DNA of 64,000 nucleotides from the NCBI GenBank assembly GCA_949316235.1, contig OX438748.1, positions 9,799,001 to 9,863,000 of the forward strand, written 5' to 3'. The translations under genes and the position numbers were made by a program. Below the pieces are notes generated by a model. The model was not told where the DNA came from. It ran no database searches and worked only from the letters and a program-made list of their open reading frames with translations. Positions within the stretch are counted from its first letter, which is position 1. Each line of letters opens with the position of its first letter. Positions 33,775 to 45,752 of the stretch are shown in pieces. This DNA is from Oegoconia quadripuncta. Taxonomy: Eukaryota; Arthropoda; Insecta; Lepidoptera; Autostichidae.

Positions 33775-33925
33775 TTTTTTTTTTTATTAAAAACTGGTTT
33801 CGCGTTTGACTACAATCTCACCTGATGGAAAGTGACGATGTAGCCGAAGATGTATCACGCGCACCCAGTAAATGCCTATTCATTCTAGACTTGAAGATCC
33901 CAAGGTTGTAAGTAACTTGTCATAT
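33775..33925 (-). mobile_element. LINE family D 3' fragment, copy D4
   Basis: Reverse tail after a T run: 'gcgtttgactacaatctcac', 'gtagccgaagatg', 'cccagtaaatgcctattc', 'gaagatcccaaggttgta'. Confidence 0.75.
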
Positions 33926-34439
33926 GAAAGAGCAAAGTATACCGTGTCAATAATATAAAAGGTTAAAATATTGAAATTTTAATTGCTGAATCCTTAATAA
34001 TTAATGAATTACATAAATAGACTGTTTTGGTCTATTAGTGGCAACACTTTTGATCTCCCCCTATCTGTACTATTTTGCATTGCATGTTTTCCAAATAAAG
34101 AAAATGAAATTTGTACTAGTTTGAACAGCAAATGTTCATCTATGGCTGATATGATAATTTTGTACTGTATATTTTGCTAAGTATAGAAAATGAAACTAAA
34201 AATGATTATTAGTCGGATAACTTAAGATTCCTTAAGTTTTAGCTTTTAGCTCTCATACCTTTGAATTTTAACCTTATATCTTTGAATGGCTTATTTCATG
34301 GCCCGCAGATTTTCTTAGTTGGAAAATATTGGACAACTAACTTAATTTTAGTGATTCTATCCAAACTTTGTCAGATTTTTGAATCGCATCATAGTTGAAA
34401 AATGGAGATTGCATAGATATTACTAATAACTTTTGAAGC
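33926..34439. other. Unassigned AT-rich sequence
   Basis: Nothing recognised. Confidence 0.5.
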
Positions 34440-34660
34440 TCATATTTTAACAAATAAAGTCGCCCAGAGACTCGATTATACTTTTAAAGAAAATTTGGTA
34501 TATACCAGTTATATAAATAAGAAAGAGGAATGAACAAAGAAATGAGCCCTGTGGAACACCAATGTAAACTGGAGATCATGACGATCTCTTACCAATGTCA
34601 TTAAAAAATACGATTCCTAAAGGTTGAGGACATGGCCCGTATTTTCCGGATTAGACAATC
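34440..34660 (-). pseudogene. Reverse-transcriptase fragment of a LINE
   Basis: On the minus strand, around 34500-34590, the translation reads 'DIGKRSS*SPVYIGVPQG' and continues 'SFLCSFLFLIYITG'. The G-V-P-Q-G-S ... L-F-L-I-Y-I pattern is the conserved block of non-LTR reverse transcriptases that precedes the catalytic F/Y-x-D-D box. That box is not visible. Stops show it is dead. Clade uncertain (Jockey-like is likely). Confidence 0.65.
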
Positions 34661-36714
34661 ATAACTTACGACAGACTACAGAAAATGCCTATCGCATCCA
34701 AGGGATATTTGCTTAAAAATATAATTATCATTCCTATCGATATTATGAATACACTTTAGGCATAGTTTTTATTTTTCAGACTTTTAGAATAATTAGTATA
34801 GGAGTTTTGGCCTTTGGCAACATAACCCTAATCACGTTATAGGTTTGAAATGGAAAATGTGCGTTATCAACGGAATGAAACCTAAATACAATTGTATATT
34901 TTTAATCAACACAAACTAGTAATCGTTATATCGATCGAAAGCATACTCCAAATATTTCCGACATGCACAAAGGGATCGTAAGTTTGATCTTCATAGATAC
35001 GCGAGTATATAAAACTCCACCGCTAAGAGGCACCTTTGATCGGTCATAAAATCGTAACCACCTATAAAACGCGATCTCACGATTTACATTTAAAGTAGTC
35101 TTTTGTGTGGGCGAGAAGTAATTTTAGTGACTTTCGGTGTTATATTTCGAAATATAGGAATTATGAGAGCTGCTTGAGCTCAAGCCTTGTTATGATTGTG
35201 ATGTACAAATGTATATTCAGTTCGTGTTATCCCACTATCTGACTCATATGAAAGCTTGAACGAACGTTCACTTCAGGAGCATTCCTTTGTGAGCATTCGA
35301 AAACAAGCAAAATTATCGTTTGTGAGTATATTTCCTAAATAAATTCAGCGTCTTCATTTCAATTTTGCTCTATTCTATTATATTGATGTATGTTACCATC
35401 CAGAAATTGCACTTGGAACAAGTCTAAGTCACAGGAACGTAAATCCAGGTTTTAATTCGTAATTATCCAAGAAAGTGAATTGGTCTTCAGTTTGACAAGT
35501 AATAGCATGATTTATTTGCTATTGAATTTGGTAATGTACTTAATAATAATGAAAGTAATTTTGGGACCTCAAATTCTACCACTGTGTGGTATTAATGGTA
35601 ATAATTTCAGTTACCTACTATTACTACTTACATTACATTCTTATAAACTAATTCTCAAGTCTACAATTATTACGTACAACATTACAACAGTGCGTTATCC
35701 TTTGCGGTATCCATCAAAGATTAAATAAATGATAGATCATTAGGTTAAACCTCGTCCAAACACGTGAAAACACCTGTTTAATGAACCAGTGGAGCGTTTA
35801 TATTTGAATGCATTCGACATTTATCAAATAAAACTTAACTTAAAATAAAATTAAGAATGATTTCTTGACAATGTTAAGTATCATAACATCTTCAAAACTC
35901 TTGTTTTTCAATGAACATCGGTTTGACGAGCAATATTGCTTGCAATAGGTACGCCACTACAATTCAAATATTCTCTGACCTATGTCAGTCGCTTCAGTTC
36001 TTCTGCGGAATTCATATCGAATTTTATCACGCAGAGAAATAGTGATCATAGGCTTACTATAGACTTCGAGTATGAGTATAAGTAGATCGAGAAAGTTAGC
36101 TGCGTATTAGAAACGTAAGACATCACTAATAGGTACATATCAATACTCGTTGATTGCAATGAAATATATGAGCTTTGCAATGCTTGGCTCAATGTGCACT
36201 TTTTCGAATATTTTGAAGATTCGTTATCGAAAATGTATTCATTACACGCCAATTTGTGGAACCTTGAAACCATAAACGTATGCTCAAAGGTTTTCCAGGC
36301 ATCTTGCAAGCGAACTATAGTGAACTGGTAGGTAAATATAGGCCTCTTTTGAGAAAATATCAAGCTATCTTGAGCCCTTTGATCCAACGGTTTCCTGCAA
36401 TCTTTTCTAGATTGTCAGTCCACCTAATGCTCATGGCCGTCCCGGGCGGGAAGTCCTTACGTAAAAATCTAAATCGTCTGAGCTGGGGTTGTCCATGCAC
36501 TTTTGTAGTTACCTACATAAATAAATAGGTTCATAAAAAACGAATGTTTGGACATATCAATATGTTTGTCTTATGATGTTAAATGAATATGTTTCTATTA
36601 AATTTCATATTTGGATACTGTTTGTCAAAGAATTATCATTTTTAACAATACTTTCTTATATTATGTTTTGACTGTGTCTGTTCTTAAAATAAATAAAATA
36701 ATAACTATTTAAGT
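34661..36714. other. Unassigned sequence
   Basis: Two kilobases without a recognised repeat. 'gagtatataaaactcc' at 35004-35019 looks like a TATA box, but nothing downstream supports a gene. The 113- and 82-codon frames at 36046-36528 have no motif. Confidence 0.4.
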
Positions 36715-36945
36715 ATTTAAAAACCAAAAAACCCGACAGCATATTTAGTATTTTGCGGACGCCATGTTGGATTTTTTTAAATAAAATATATCCTATGACA
36801 CTCCTGGTACCAATACGAATCTAAAGACACCATGCTCTTCGAAATCGGTCAAGCTGTTTAGGCTACAGGTGCGCCAAAAGAACGGACATACAAAAAATAC
36901 ATCCGAAAAACATTACCCTCCTTCCTTGGGCAGTCGGATAAATAT
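36715..36945 (+). repeat. Repeat family J, copy J1
   Basis: 'accaaaaaacccgacagcat', 'gcggacgccatgttgg', 'cgaaatcggtcaagctgttt', 'ggtgcgccaaaagaacgg', and the end 'cttgggcagtcggataaa'. A longer copy is at 51750; isolated ends are at 20222 and 47392. Class unknown. Confidence 0.7.
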
Positions 36946-37734
36946 ATATATATTGTGGTGGTGTTAAATAGTGTTTAAGCAAAAGTTTACCCATGACCTA
37001 TCTACGTATCTACTATCTACAGTAAGTACGTAAGGTAATAAAAGCCCTTCTTGAAATAATATATCATCTCAAATATCGTTTAGAAAATTTAATTTAACTG
37101 GGGGCTTTGAAGTGTTAAAATAGATGGATCGCTCTCAAACCGTAGAATGGGAACACATTTTACGATTTGTTTGACATGTATGAATACTGACATGAATTAT
37201 TGCCACCCATACGTCTACGTCAGATAGATGGACCGTTTTTATGATGGCTCGAATGTTATATTACGTGAAGTGAGAAAAAGTGCGATCCTTTTCATAGAGA
37301 ATTTATTGAATTACTCTCGTCCCGTCGTCGTCAGTATGTGGATTGGCTTTTCTTTGCTTTTCTAATTTTCACCCTATCAATGCTATTGGTACGTATGTAC
37401 TACAGTGAATGTTTCTGGTTATGTCAGACTTGAAACTGTTTTATTTCGTTGTGATATCGTATGCGTGGACAATTGAACTTGAATAAACGTTTCTTTTAAA
37501 ATTAGATAGAACAATTTGTGATACTGTATCCTGGAAGAAAAATTAAGTAATTGAATTCACATACACTTTTCCTTTTATTCTTCTTAAAAGTTAGCCTAAA
37601 ATCTTCGATCTAAATCGGTCCAGTAGTTTTTTAAAGATGCAAGTTTAAACAAATTGCACCATTTTATTATATTAACTATGTATTGATTATGTTATGTTTT
37701 TCTTTTCAAAATTTTGTCTAATTGTTAATCTGTA
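36946..37734. other. Unassigned sequence
   Basis: Nothing recognised. Confidence 0.5.
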
Positions 37735-37800
37735 CTAGTAGCATGACTCTCATATCTACCACGTAGCGTGCGACAAACGAAGTCATGCTACGTAGGCTGG
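37735..37800 (-). mobile_element. Small MITE-like element M, copy M2
   Basis: 10-bp perfect terminal inverted repeats (37738-37747 with 37782-37791, GTAGCATGAC). The reverse complement matches 14931-14990 by eye at roughly 80 percent. Confidence 0.55.
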
Positions 37801-37837
37801 ACCTATAAACATAATCTGTGAATATAGTCGGCCCAAG

Positions 37838-37972
37838 TTGTTGTTGTTGTTCATCTCAGGGGAAAATTCCCTTTTGAACAAGCAGTAGCTTTAAAAATAT
37901 GAAATCTGACTATTTTAAGTGTACCCTCGGTACCTACAAAATAAAGCATTTTTGACTTTGACTTTGATACGC
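37838..37972 (+). mobile_element. LINE 3' end, family K, copy K1
   Basis: 'cttttgaacaagcagtagct', 'gactattttaagtgtacc', 'aaataaagcatttttgac' and a short TTTGAC repeat. This is a typical LINE 3' UTR with its tail repeat; no coding part survives. Confidence 0.6.
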
Positions 37973-38669
37973 GTTCAACTATCTAATTCTATGATTATAG
38001 AATAAATGCTTTGCTGTAGTTTGATATCTTATCCTTTTTTATTTCGGTTATATTATTAACACTATTTTACGTCTTTTGAAACATTTACTAACCTATTCTG
38101 TTAAAATAAAAAATATAAAAAGTAATTGAGATCAATGTTGGCGCCTGCGAGAAGGCTAACAATACTGGCTCAAGCCTGACTAGAAAAGGCTCGGACAGAC
38201 GGAAAACGTTCATAATAGAGCGAAAATCCAATTATCCTGGATAGCTACAGATAAGGCTAGAAGGGTTACATCACTGAGCTGAAATAGACTAAACGAAAGA
38301 AACTTCAGCAGTGTTTTGTTTCATGGAGAAGATTTGTATGTTTGAAATTTTTTCCCCTAATAGAAACTTTGTTGTTGAAATTAATTTAATATAGGCAAAG
38401 TTTCATGAAAATACTGAAACAATTTGTCTACCATATTTTGATTTGCTTTAATAACATAGGTGACAATCTCCGTAGCGTAGTGATTTCGTACCATGCAAAC
38501 ACATATCACCCACCCCAATATACCTCGTGGCAATCATTTTCGTTGAAAGATATTCTGTCAAACGGTCGTGAACGATGAAGGATTATCATTAATGAGATGA
38601 ATACATAGGATGAGTGTCGTTGATATTTTTATCGCTAAAATTTTGGCTGCCATCTACAATCAACTACAC
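37973..38669. other. Unassigned sequence
   Basis: Nothing recognised. Confidence 0.5.
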
Positions 38670-38801
38670 GTTAAGAGGGTTTACTCTGTCCAGTGGCGCA
38701 AAAAACCCTAACTAAAGCTAATTATGAATAATAATCATCAAAGCTATTTAGGTATTACTTATCCAATAAGGGCGCCAATGGACGGAATAAACCCTCTTAA
38801 C
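38670..38801. mobile_element. Foldback element with 30-bp arms
   Basis: Arms 38670-38699 and 38772-38801 are inverted copies (27 of 30 positions) around a 72-bp centre. MITE-like; target duplication not clear. Confidence 0.65.
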
Positions 38802-40435
38802 CTATATACACCTACAAATTATACAGTATTCGGTGCGAAACGGGGATGTATTACTGTGTTTTTTTTTTGCTTTTTATTGTGTGTTTCAATTAAATTAGTC
38901 TTATACAAAAGTTAATAAATAAATAAAATAATAACATTTTTTGTATCTCCCTAACTAGCCAACCATCTTGGTCAAATTCCGACAAATGTGTGGCCCAAGA
39001 AACTGCATGAAAGTTTTTGACGGCTGCAATAGCTTGTCTTTACAAGCTATTGTAACTTCTTTGAGTGAGCGTTTAGTTGGGTACATGAAAAACAAAGGTT
39101 TTTGTATACTAGGTAACCTATTTTTTTTTAATCAAAAACAAAAAAAAAGAGGAATAAAATAATAAATAATTTTACCGCAGTTTTTAGCGTTATAATAGAA
39201 ATAGGGGCTCTGCACTAGATTCTTCGTCTTCTTTTAAGTAGCTGCATAAGTAGTGGCATAAGTTATGATGACTTAGAGTCTGCGCCATATTAACGCTATG
39301 CTGATGCAGAAGTCTTTATTTTGCTTGTAAAGCAGAAGTATGTAGGTTCAAATTAATCAAACCATCAATAAGAGTATTCATGTTGACGAAATGATTGAAT
39401 TCCATAGTCAGATATTTATGTACCTGCTTGATTGTTATGTTTCCGATAATTGTAAAAAACTGTGCCTAACTGACAACTTAACAAAAAATGTTTCAACAAA
39501 TAGAAGCCAAAAGGTATCACAAGCAAAAATCCAAACAGAGCCGGTAAGTAAACTTTGTTTTAGATGTACGTCATTTTCATGAGCATAATCCTCAGCTTAG
39601 GTAAATTATAAGTTTGTTGTTTAAGAGTTATTCTTGTTTACGTAGCTAACATATTTCAAAGAGAGCTTCTACGTACATTAATCTTGAATAATTTCTCATT
39701 ATTCTAAAGCATACCCAATCAATCTCGGGGTTCAATTTGTGGTAACGACTCCATTTTGATAGGGACAAAAAAGGATGATTGAAAATAAATAAGACGACAC
39801 GAAACACACTTAAGCAGAAGAGAGTGAATACATCTTTTATTTGAATTGGTCCCCTTTGTTCAAAATACAATAGTTTAACCCGTGTCCACAAAAAAGGGAA
39901 ATCTCTTTGCATCCTTTATTCCCCACACCCCGTGGATAACGTATTTCTCAGTCCCTTTTAACTTTATCCATTATGTTAATCTAAGGTCAACGCTTTATCA
40001 TGTTTAAATGGATTAGAGGAAATGTTGCTTTGTCTCCTCACATTTCGTGGAAATATGTCGGCGGTTTTATTGACATGAAGTCTATGAAAATGTTTTAAAC
40101 AACAGCAAATATTTATCGCTGGTATGATTTCTACCGAAGATTGCTGGGTCAGACTTTTCCTCAAAATTGTGAGAGTTTACAAAGATTCAGGAGTTAGCAT
40201 TTTGTAGTTATTTGCTATGTTTACTCAAGAATCAAATATAATTTGCAAATGTTTGGCGCCCTTTTTTGTATTTTGAAACTATATTTGTTACTTAGGAATT
40301 GTGTTATTTTAATAATTATTCATCCTGGATAGACCACTATAGTTTTATCAGTTTTGGAATTATATCTGCATCTTATTTAATTTTGTTTTGGCTTTATTGT
40401 GACTTTTAGATAAATTTATAATTTCAATGAACCCA
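38802..40435. other. Unassigned AT-rich sequence
   Basis: A small perfect 11-bp hairpin sits at 39027-39052 (loop of 4). The 88-codon minus frame at 39646-39912 has no motif. No repeats recognised. Confidence 0.45.
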
Positions 40436-40554
40436 AATTATTTACTTTATAAGGCCACGTACTTTTTTTATATTAAATTCATAATCTGTCTTAATTAATA
40501 ACAGATTATTAATTTAATATTAAAAAAGTACGTGGCCTTATAAAGTAAATAATT
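40436..40554. repeat. Near-perfect palindrome, 54-bp arms
   Basis: Arms 40436-40489 and 40501-40554 match at 52 of 54 positions around an 11-bp loop. The core includes 'ataaggccacgtactt' on the left arm. No terminal motif of a known transposon. Confidence 0.95.
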
Positions 40555-41044
40555 CATTTATAATTTTATGGTATACTAACGACATAAATATGAATAGTTC
40601 AGTCATCAAAATTTTAATAGTCGACTGTTAATTTCAATTACCTACCCTAGATAGAGGAAATTAAACAAACCTAACAATTATAAACAGTAGCGGAGACGGG
40701 AGAATGGGAGTCACTTATGGAAAACTCATCACTGTGATCACAAATGATCAGTGTTTTAATTTCTTAATAGTTAAAATTTCTTAATTTAGTAATAGTTTTC
40801 TTAATAGTCAGGTATCTAATCGCATAAGTCGTTTTTGGATAATATCAGTCTCACAATAAAATAAAAAATATAAAAAAGTGGTTTTGACTTCCATTACCCA
40901 GATATAGGGATAATGAGAATCAGCTCTTGGGGTAATGGAAGTCAAAATCCAAAGTAACAAATTGTTAAAATTTTAAAATAAATAATAAAATATGAATTTT
41001 ACATTAAAGACCAAACGAGGTGACCAGTTTCTAGCCATGTTTAA
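40555..41044. other. Unassigned; holds the inverted repeat at 40882
   Basis: Otherwise AT-rich and unrecognised. Confidence 0.5.
40882..40947. repeat. Inverted repeat, 18-bp perfect arms
   Basis: Arms 40882-40899 (ttttgacttccattaccc) and 40930-40947 around 30 bp. Confidence 0.95.
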
Positions 41045-41122
41045 TGAAAATCGGTTGAACCGTTTTGAATTGACTATTTTAAGTGTACCTTGTGTAGGTA
41101 ATTGTTAAATAAAAGTTGATTG
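41045..41122 (+). mobile_element. LINE 3' end, family K, copy K2
   Basis: 'aaaatcggttgaaccgtttt', 'gactattttaagtgtacctt', 'taaataaaagttgattgac'. Same last blocks as K1. Confidence 0.5.
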
Positions 41123-42527
41123 ACGTGTCCAAAGTATTTTATAATGTAAACGAAGGCCATATGAATAGCTGAAGTGGCTATATTTTAACAATTAGGTATG
41201 TCCAATTAAAGTTTCCTCGTAAAACAGAGATAGCTAACTTTTACAAAGAAAATCAATAAAATATCGCCCCGATAACGACAGTATCGCGTATATTAGGGAC
41301 GAAAAGTTTTTCCAATACCGAATATTATCCGAGTGAAGTGAGCTCAATCTTAGCAATGAATTACCAATTTTCTTCATAACAAAGTCGCGACTTTCCCAGT
41401 TTTAACCCTTTCAGTGGCTCAAGTTCGTTCATTACGCAGCCCGGTCGGGAACTTTTTGCCGAGTGTTAAACAGTCTCGAATGAGAATTTGTTGAGTTTAT
41501 TTTGATGAAAGCGTCAGCATCACATGTTGGATATGGTATATACTAACAACATATACAAGATGCTGCTTTTGCTTTTATAATTAACATGACTGTTTGCAGT
41601 GGAGAGACAAAAAGGAGTGATTGCAAAGTATTCCGTTAATTACCACATTGCAGCAAAGAAGAGCTTCCAGAAACTTCTGTGTTACAAAGTTTGTAATTGA
41701 AGTGGGATGGATTCAAAGGATGAGAAAATTTGTTCATTTCTTTTTGAATTCTTTGTCGCTGTTTTCAATTCGGTCTTTCATATTTCATGTTTCTGTCTTT
41801 GACGGCACGATATTTTTCCATCTTCCACAACCAAGGTTTTGTTACATTATTTTATATTTTGACTACCTAGTGCTGAACTAGTAATAATGTTAACTTGAAA
41901 CGTGTTTCTTGTTCTCGATGTGTGAATTACACTACCTTTTAATAGGACTATAATATTGAAAATGCGGTCAGGGCGAGTGGATTGAGAATCGCAGATGTAT
42001 TCGGAGGTCCATTTTACATACAAACGTTACTTGCATCAATTTCTTGGTTTTCGATCGGTCAACAACTATACCTATAATTACGCTATAGAATTTATAAACT
42101 GATGTACACCACAATCAACAGCATAGCGGCCATAATCTATCAAGCGGGTTATGTCAGACTAGTGCCCATCGCCTGACATTCTATTTTCAAGCCCTGTCTG
42201 ATGTATGTTCGTTTTTCGAAAACGATTAGTGACTGTGATTTTAATAAACATGATTTAATCCAAGAATTACAAAAGGAAATAACGTTCACCTAACTTATTT
42301 TATAACATTAGACTACTCTGTGCTTAATACTTTCATGTACATGATGTATGGTTTTGCACATGCTCAGCGGCGCCGCCCCACTTCTCCCGTGAACTTGGTA
42401 ATGAGCACAATTTATTCTAATTATTTCTCACCGCTTCTCACGCCTCAATGAGTGCTTTCCTGAAAATTATTAGGGATAATTTCTTAGATATTACATCGCC
42501 TTAATCGTAAGAGGTGTTGGGTTCAGT
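41123..42527. other. Unassigned; GC-richer patch 41390-41490
   Basis: The patch contains 'cgcagcccggtcgggaac'. The 86-codon frame at 41621-41881 has no motif. No repeat recognised. Confidence 0.4.
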
Positions 42528-42715
42528 GGTGTCAGAGTTTTAGGTAGGTTTCGCCCGTGGCTTGGTCCGCGTGGAGTTTTTTAGCTTATGACTTCAGATC
42601 CCAGGCTACATTTCTGTTAAATTTCAATACGATCGATTCCGTGATTTAGTCGTAAATCGGTAACAAACAAAGATATAGACAGAATTACTGTCCCATTTAT
42701 AATACTAGTATGACT
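42528..42715 (+). repeat. LINE-like repeat family U, copy U2 (diverged)
   Basis: 'tttcgcccgtggcttgg' near the start and 'cccatttataatactagt' at the end bracket a decayed middle. Confidence 0.5.
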
Positions 42716-42769
42716 GCATGGATAACGATTATATTCGCCGTCAATGTACCTAAACAAAATAAAGTTTAC

Positions 42770-42831
42770 AAAACGAAGGTCGCGGATTCGATTCCCATCA
42801 GAACATGTTTAGTACTCGATTTGTGTAGGAA
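42770..42831 (+). mobile_element. SINE family C, copy C10, head
   Basis: 'cgaaggtcgcggattcgatt', 'cccatcagaacatgttta', 'gtactcgatttgtgtagg'. The copy then breaks and continues at 43031. Confidence 0.72.
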
Positions 42832-43030
42832 ACTAGAAAATTAGTACTGTATTGCAAAGTTGCAGAGGACAAGGGAAACAGCTATACAAATAACAGCAAT
42901 AATTTTATTAACCGCTGCTGTCAGAGCATACCAGAAGAACAACTAACAAAACTCAAAGGACATTTCTTGATATAAAATTTAAAAAAAGTAAAGTAAAAAG
43001 GTATCAAAAGTTCCCAATATTTTAGTATTG
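42832..43030. other. Insertion splitting SINE copy C10
   Basis: About 200 bp not belonging to family C. 'tgtagg' occurs at both junctions and could be a target duplication. Contains 'ggacaagggaaacagc' and an A-rich right half. Identity unknown. Confidence 0.45.
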
Positions 43031-43215
43031 TAGGGAATCTTTAATGTTTGCCTGATAAGTAGCTACCACCATATTATCTAAGTCTGCTGCAAAGCAGCAA
43101 CTTTGATTGCATTGTTGTATTCCGATTATTTGCTAGGTATTATAGTTAGTCCCTCTCCAGTCTTCGGGTCTCATCCTCACACGTCTTTTGTGAGTTCAAG
43201 CGCTAATATTTATTA
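43031..43215 (+). mobile_element. SINE family C, copy C10, body and tail
   Basis: Strongly diverged: 'taatgtttgcctgataag', 'agctaccaccatattatcta', 'agtctgctgcaaagcagcaa', 'cttcgggtctcatcctcac', 'gtgagttcaagcgctaa'. It is the oldest-looking copy of the family here. Confidence 0.68.
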
Positions 43216-43337
43216 AATCCTATAAATTAAAAAAAACATCTTTATATTTTATACTGTGAACAGGATTATCATTAATATTTAAAATCTTGTGAGTACGTAT
43301 TAAGTTGAACCTATTTTGTGGTTTGTTTGATCTTCTC

Positions 43338-43608
43338 TATACACCGTGTAACGGTTAAGTGTAGTCATATTTTAAGGGCTTGTTCTACCCATCAATACGA
43401 ACAACTTTTACTATGGGGGCAACTTCGAAATCGCGAAAAAAAAATGAGCTGTTCCATAGAAAATTTCAATAACCTCCCGATGCAATGTATGAAACAGCTG
43501 ATTTTTTTTTCGCGATTTCGAAGTTGCCACCATAGTAAAAGTTGTTCGTATTGATGGGTAGAACAAGCCCTTAAAATATGACTACACTTAACCGTTACAC
43601 CCTGTATA
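43338..43608. mobile_element. Foldback MITE with TA flanks (Tc1/mariner-like)
   Basis: Two 121-bp inverted arms (43338-43458 and 43488-43608, about five mismatches) around a 29-bp centre. The termini read TATACA[C/G][C/G]GTGTAACGG with TA at each outer edge, which fits TA-target insertion by Tc1/mariner-type elements. The mirrored 78- and 80-codon frames are the two arms read in opposite directions, not proteins. Confidence 0.82.
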
Positions 43609-44547
43609 ATTCCTCCCTTACATGTTCTTTTCAAATTTTTACAGGGCTTCCTCTACTTCATGTATCCAAGTTCATCGTATCCTAAACTGCTGCGTGTTTA
43701 CCACATAGACCGAGATCATATAATGACACAAATGAATGAACCAACTATTTGTCTGTTTGTAGATGTCGGTTCTCATACTAACATCACACACACACGCACA
43801 ACAGATTGTGTAATTATATATTAAAAGAGCTTTTAAATCTATCAGCGTTATTCAAGTGGAAACGACATTGTTATTATTTATTGGGGCCTTTGACGAGGTT
43901 TGTGGAATAACAGCCGATAATATAGATAGAACACGAATTCATTTTGCGTTAAGCACGCATACACTGTTGACCTTAGAACCCGAAGGATTTTAGCCATTAA
44001 TTAGGAGTGAAAAATTTTATATGAAATAGTCATTTTAACATCTCATTATTTTTTAACAAAGTGGATACATTTTTTTTGGTTCCACATTGCTAACTACATC
44101 TTAGCACTAGCTGATAGGTAGGCCGTTTTCACATTTATAATTTTGCTGCGAAGTAATGGTATTATTTTAGTACTTAATTACAAAAAACACTTCTCGCAAG
44201 TTATTATTATTATCATCCACTAAATTTAGCTGTATTTATTACATAGTGATTAGAGTTAATCAAAATTTTAATGAGACTTATATATTTTTTCCGTTGGGTA
44301 AACTAATGCTAAATTTCTACTATTTTCCTCAGTTTGAAAAGGATATAAATTATATTATTAAAAATATAATTTCAAATTTTGTGTACACATTTTTTGCCCA
44401 CTCAAATAAATACTATGTACCTCTAAGGTTTGATGGTAGAAAACTATATTGGAGTTAAGCTCACTTTTGTAAATTTTATATAGAAAGCATATTTCTCTAA
44501 CAATTTTATTTTCGTCCGTCGTCGTGTGATGATTGAGCAATAAACAA
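43609..44547. other. Unassigned AT-rich sequence
   Basis: A short (CA)n run near 43787. Nothing else recognised. Confidence 0.5.
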
Positions 44548-44581
44548 AGATGCAAACTTTCACATTTACAATATTAGTTAG
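44548..44581 (+). repeat. Family U 3' end, copy U3
   Basis: 'aaactttcacatttacaata' then 'ttagttagatagatag'. Only the end of the repeat is left. Confidence 0.5.
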
Positions 44582-45431
44582 ATAGATAGATCCTTGCGTA
44601 TCGCATGCATAGTACCTACTTTAAAAAAACTTTTATATAAGGAATGTTTTCCTTCTTACATTAAATGGAAGCCAAGAACAAAAATACTTAAAAAATTGGG
44701 GCGAAATGGTGCTTATTATGCCTTTGATTAAAATTCACTTACCACAATACATGTCGAGTTTGAAATACGACTTCGTCTGTCGCATGTAAAAGTACAATAT
44801 AATTATATAGTATATTGGTTCAATCATAACGATTATAACTTAAGTACATACATACATACATATTTCATAATAAAACATTTTTGGTGTGATATTGCTCCAA
44901 GCAAGAATAGGTCCTATTCTCTACCCGAAACAACATGAAACTTATTTTCATTAAGATATGCATAAAATTGAGTACCAATTGATATTTTGAATTGTTATTC
45001 TTGTGACAATAGAGCCGAGGCCTTACAAATATGTAAACAAAGGAAATATATTTCTGTTTCTCTGCAGAATTTGAGAGGTATTTCCAAGGAATTAATATGA
45101 AACGTTTAGATATCACTTTATTGAGTAGTAGCTTGTGTGTGCAGCTTCGTCTGCTTGTAATTTACTTTTCGTCTCGCGGGAATTAGGGACTTGAAATGTC
45201 CATTAATTTTTAAGATATCGAGATGAATCGAAGAGTAGATCCTTATTGTGCCTTTTAGTTCCAATTTTCAAATGGGGTGGAGCCCCGAAGGATAGCACAT
45301 TCCAAATAATTTTCCGTTCACTTTTAAAGTGTACAATATTTTTATATACTTAATATATTTTTTAAACACAGAAACATGAAGGAGGAATTGTACTAAAAAT
45401 TAATTATTGAACAATACAAACTTTCACAAAC
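44582..45431. other. Unassigned sequence
   Basis: Short (CATA)n run at 44846-44862. Nothing else recognised. Confidence 0.5.
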
Positions 45432-45752
45432 AAAGCGTTGGTGGCTCAGCGGTTAAGACGCGGTCTCCAAATTTAGGAGGTCCGGGTTCCATTTCCAGGA
45501 ATGTATCAATGAGTTTATAAATTTAATTACTTATGTGCATTTATCCGACTGCTCTTAAACGGTGAAGGAAAACATCGTGAGGAAACTTGCATGTCTGAGA
45601 AATAAAAATTCAAAGGCATCTGAAGTCCCCAACCCGCATTGGGCCAGCTTGGTGCACTATGGCCCATACTGCCTCATATACGAGGGAAGGACATATAGGC
45701 CATATGTATCCCACTGCAGGGATATCATTGGGATGTTTACGGGCTGATGATG
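45432..45752 (+). mobile_element. SINE family E, copy E2 (full length)
   Basis: The tRNA-like head is 'gttggtggctcagcggttaa' with a slightly damaged B box (gggttccatttcc). It is followed by 'gtgaaggaaaacatcgtgag', 'gaaacttgcatgtctgag', 'caacccgcattgggccag' and the tail ending 'gggatgtttacgggctgatg'. A small internal duplication sits at about 45690-45735. The 61-codon frame is SINE sequence. Confidence 0.9.

Noticed and set aside
35004..35175. TATA box with a first exon
   Set aside because: 'tatataaa' is common in AT-rich DNA, the nearest ATG gives only four codons, and no splice donor follows.
43318..43634. Pair of similar proteins on opposite strands
   Set aside because: They are the two arms of a palindromic MITE read from either side.
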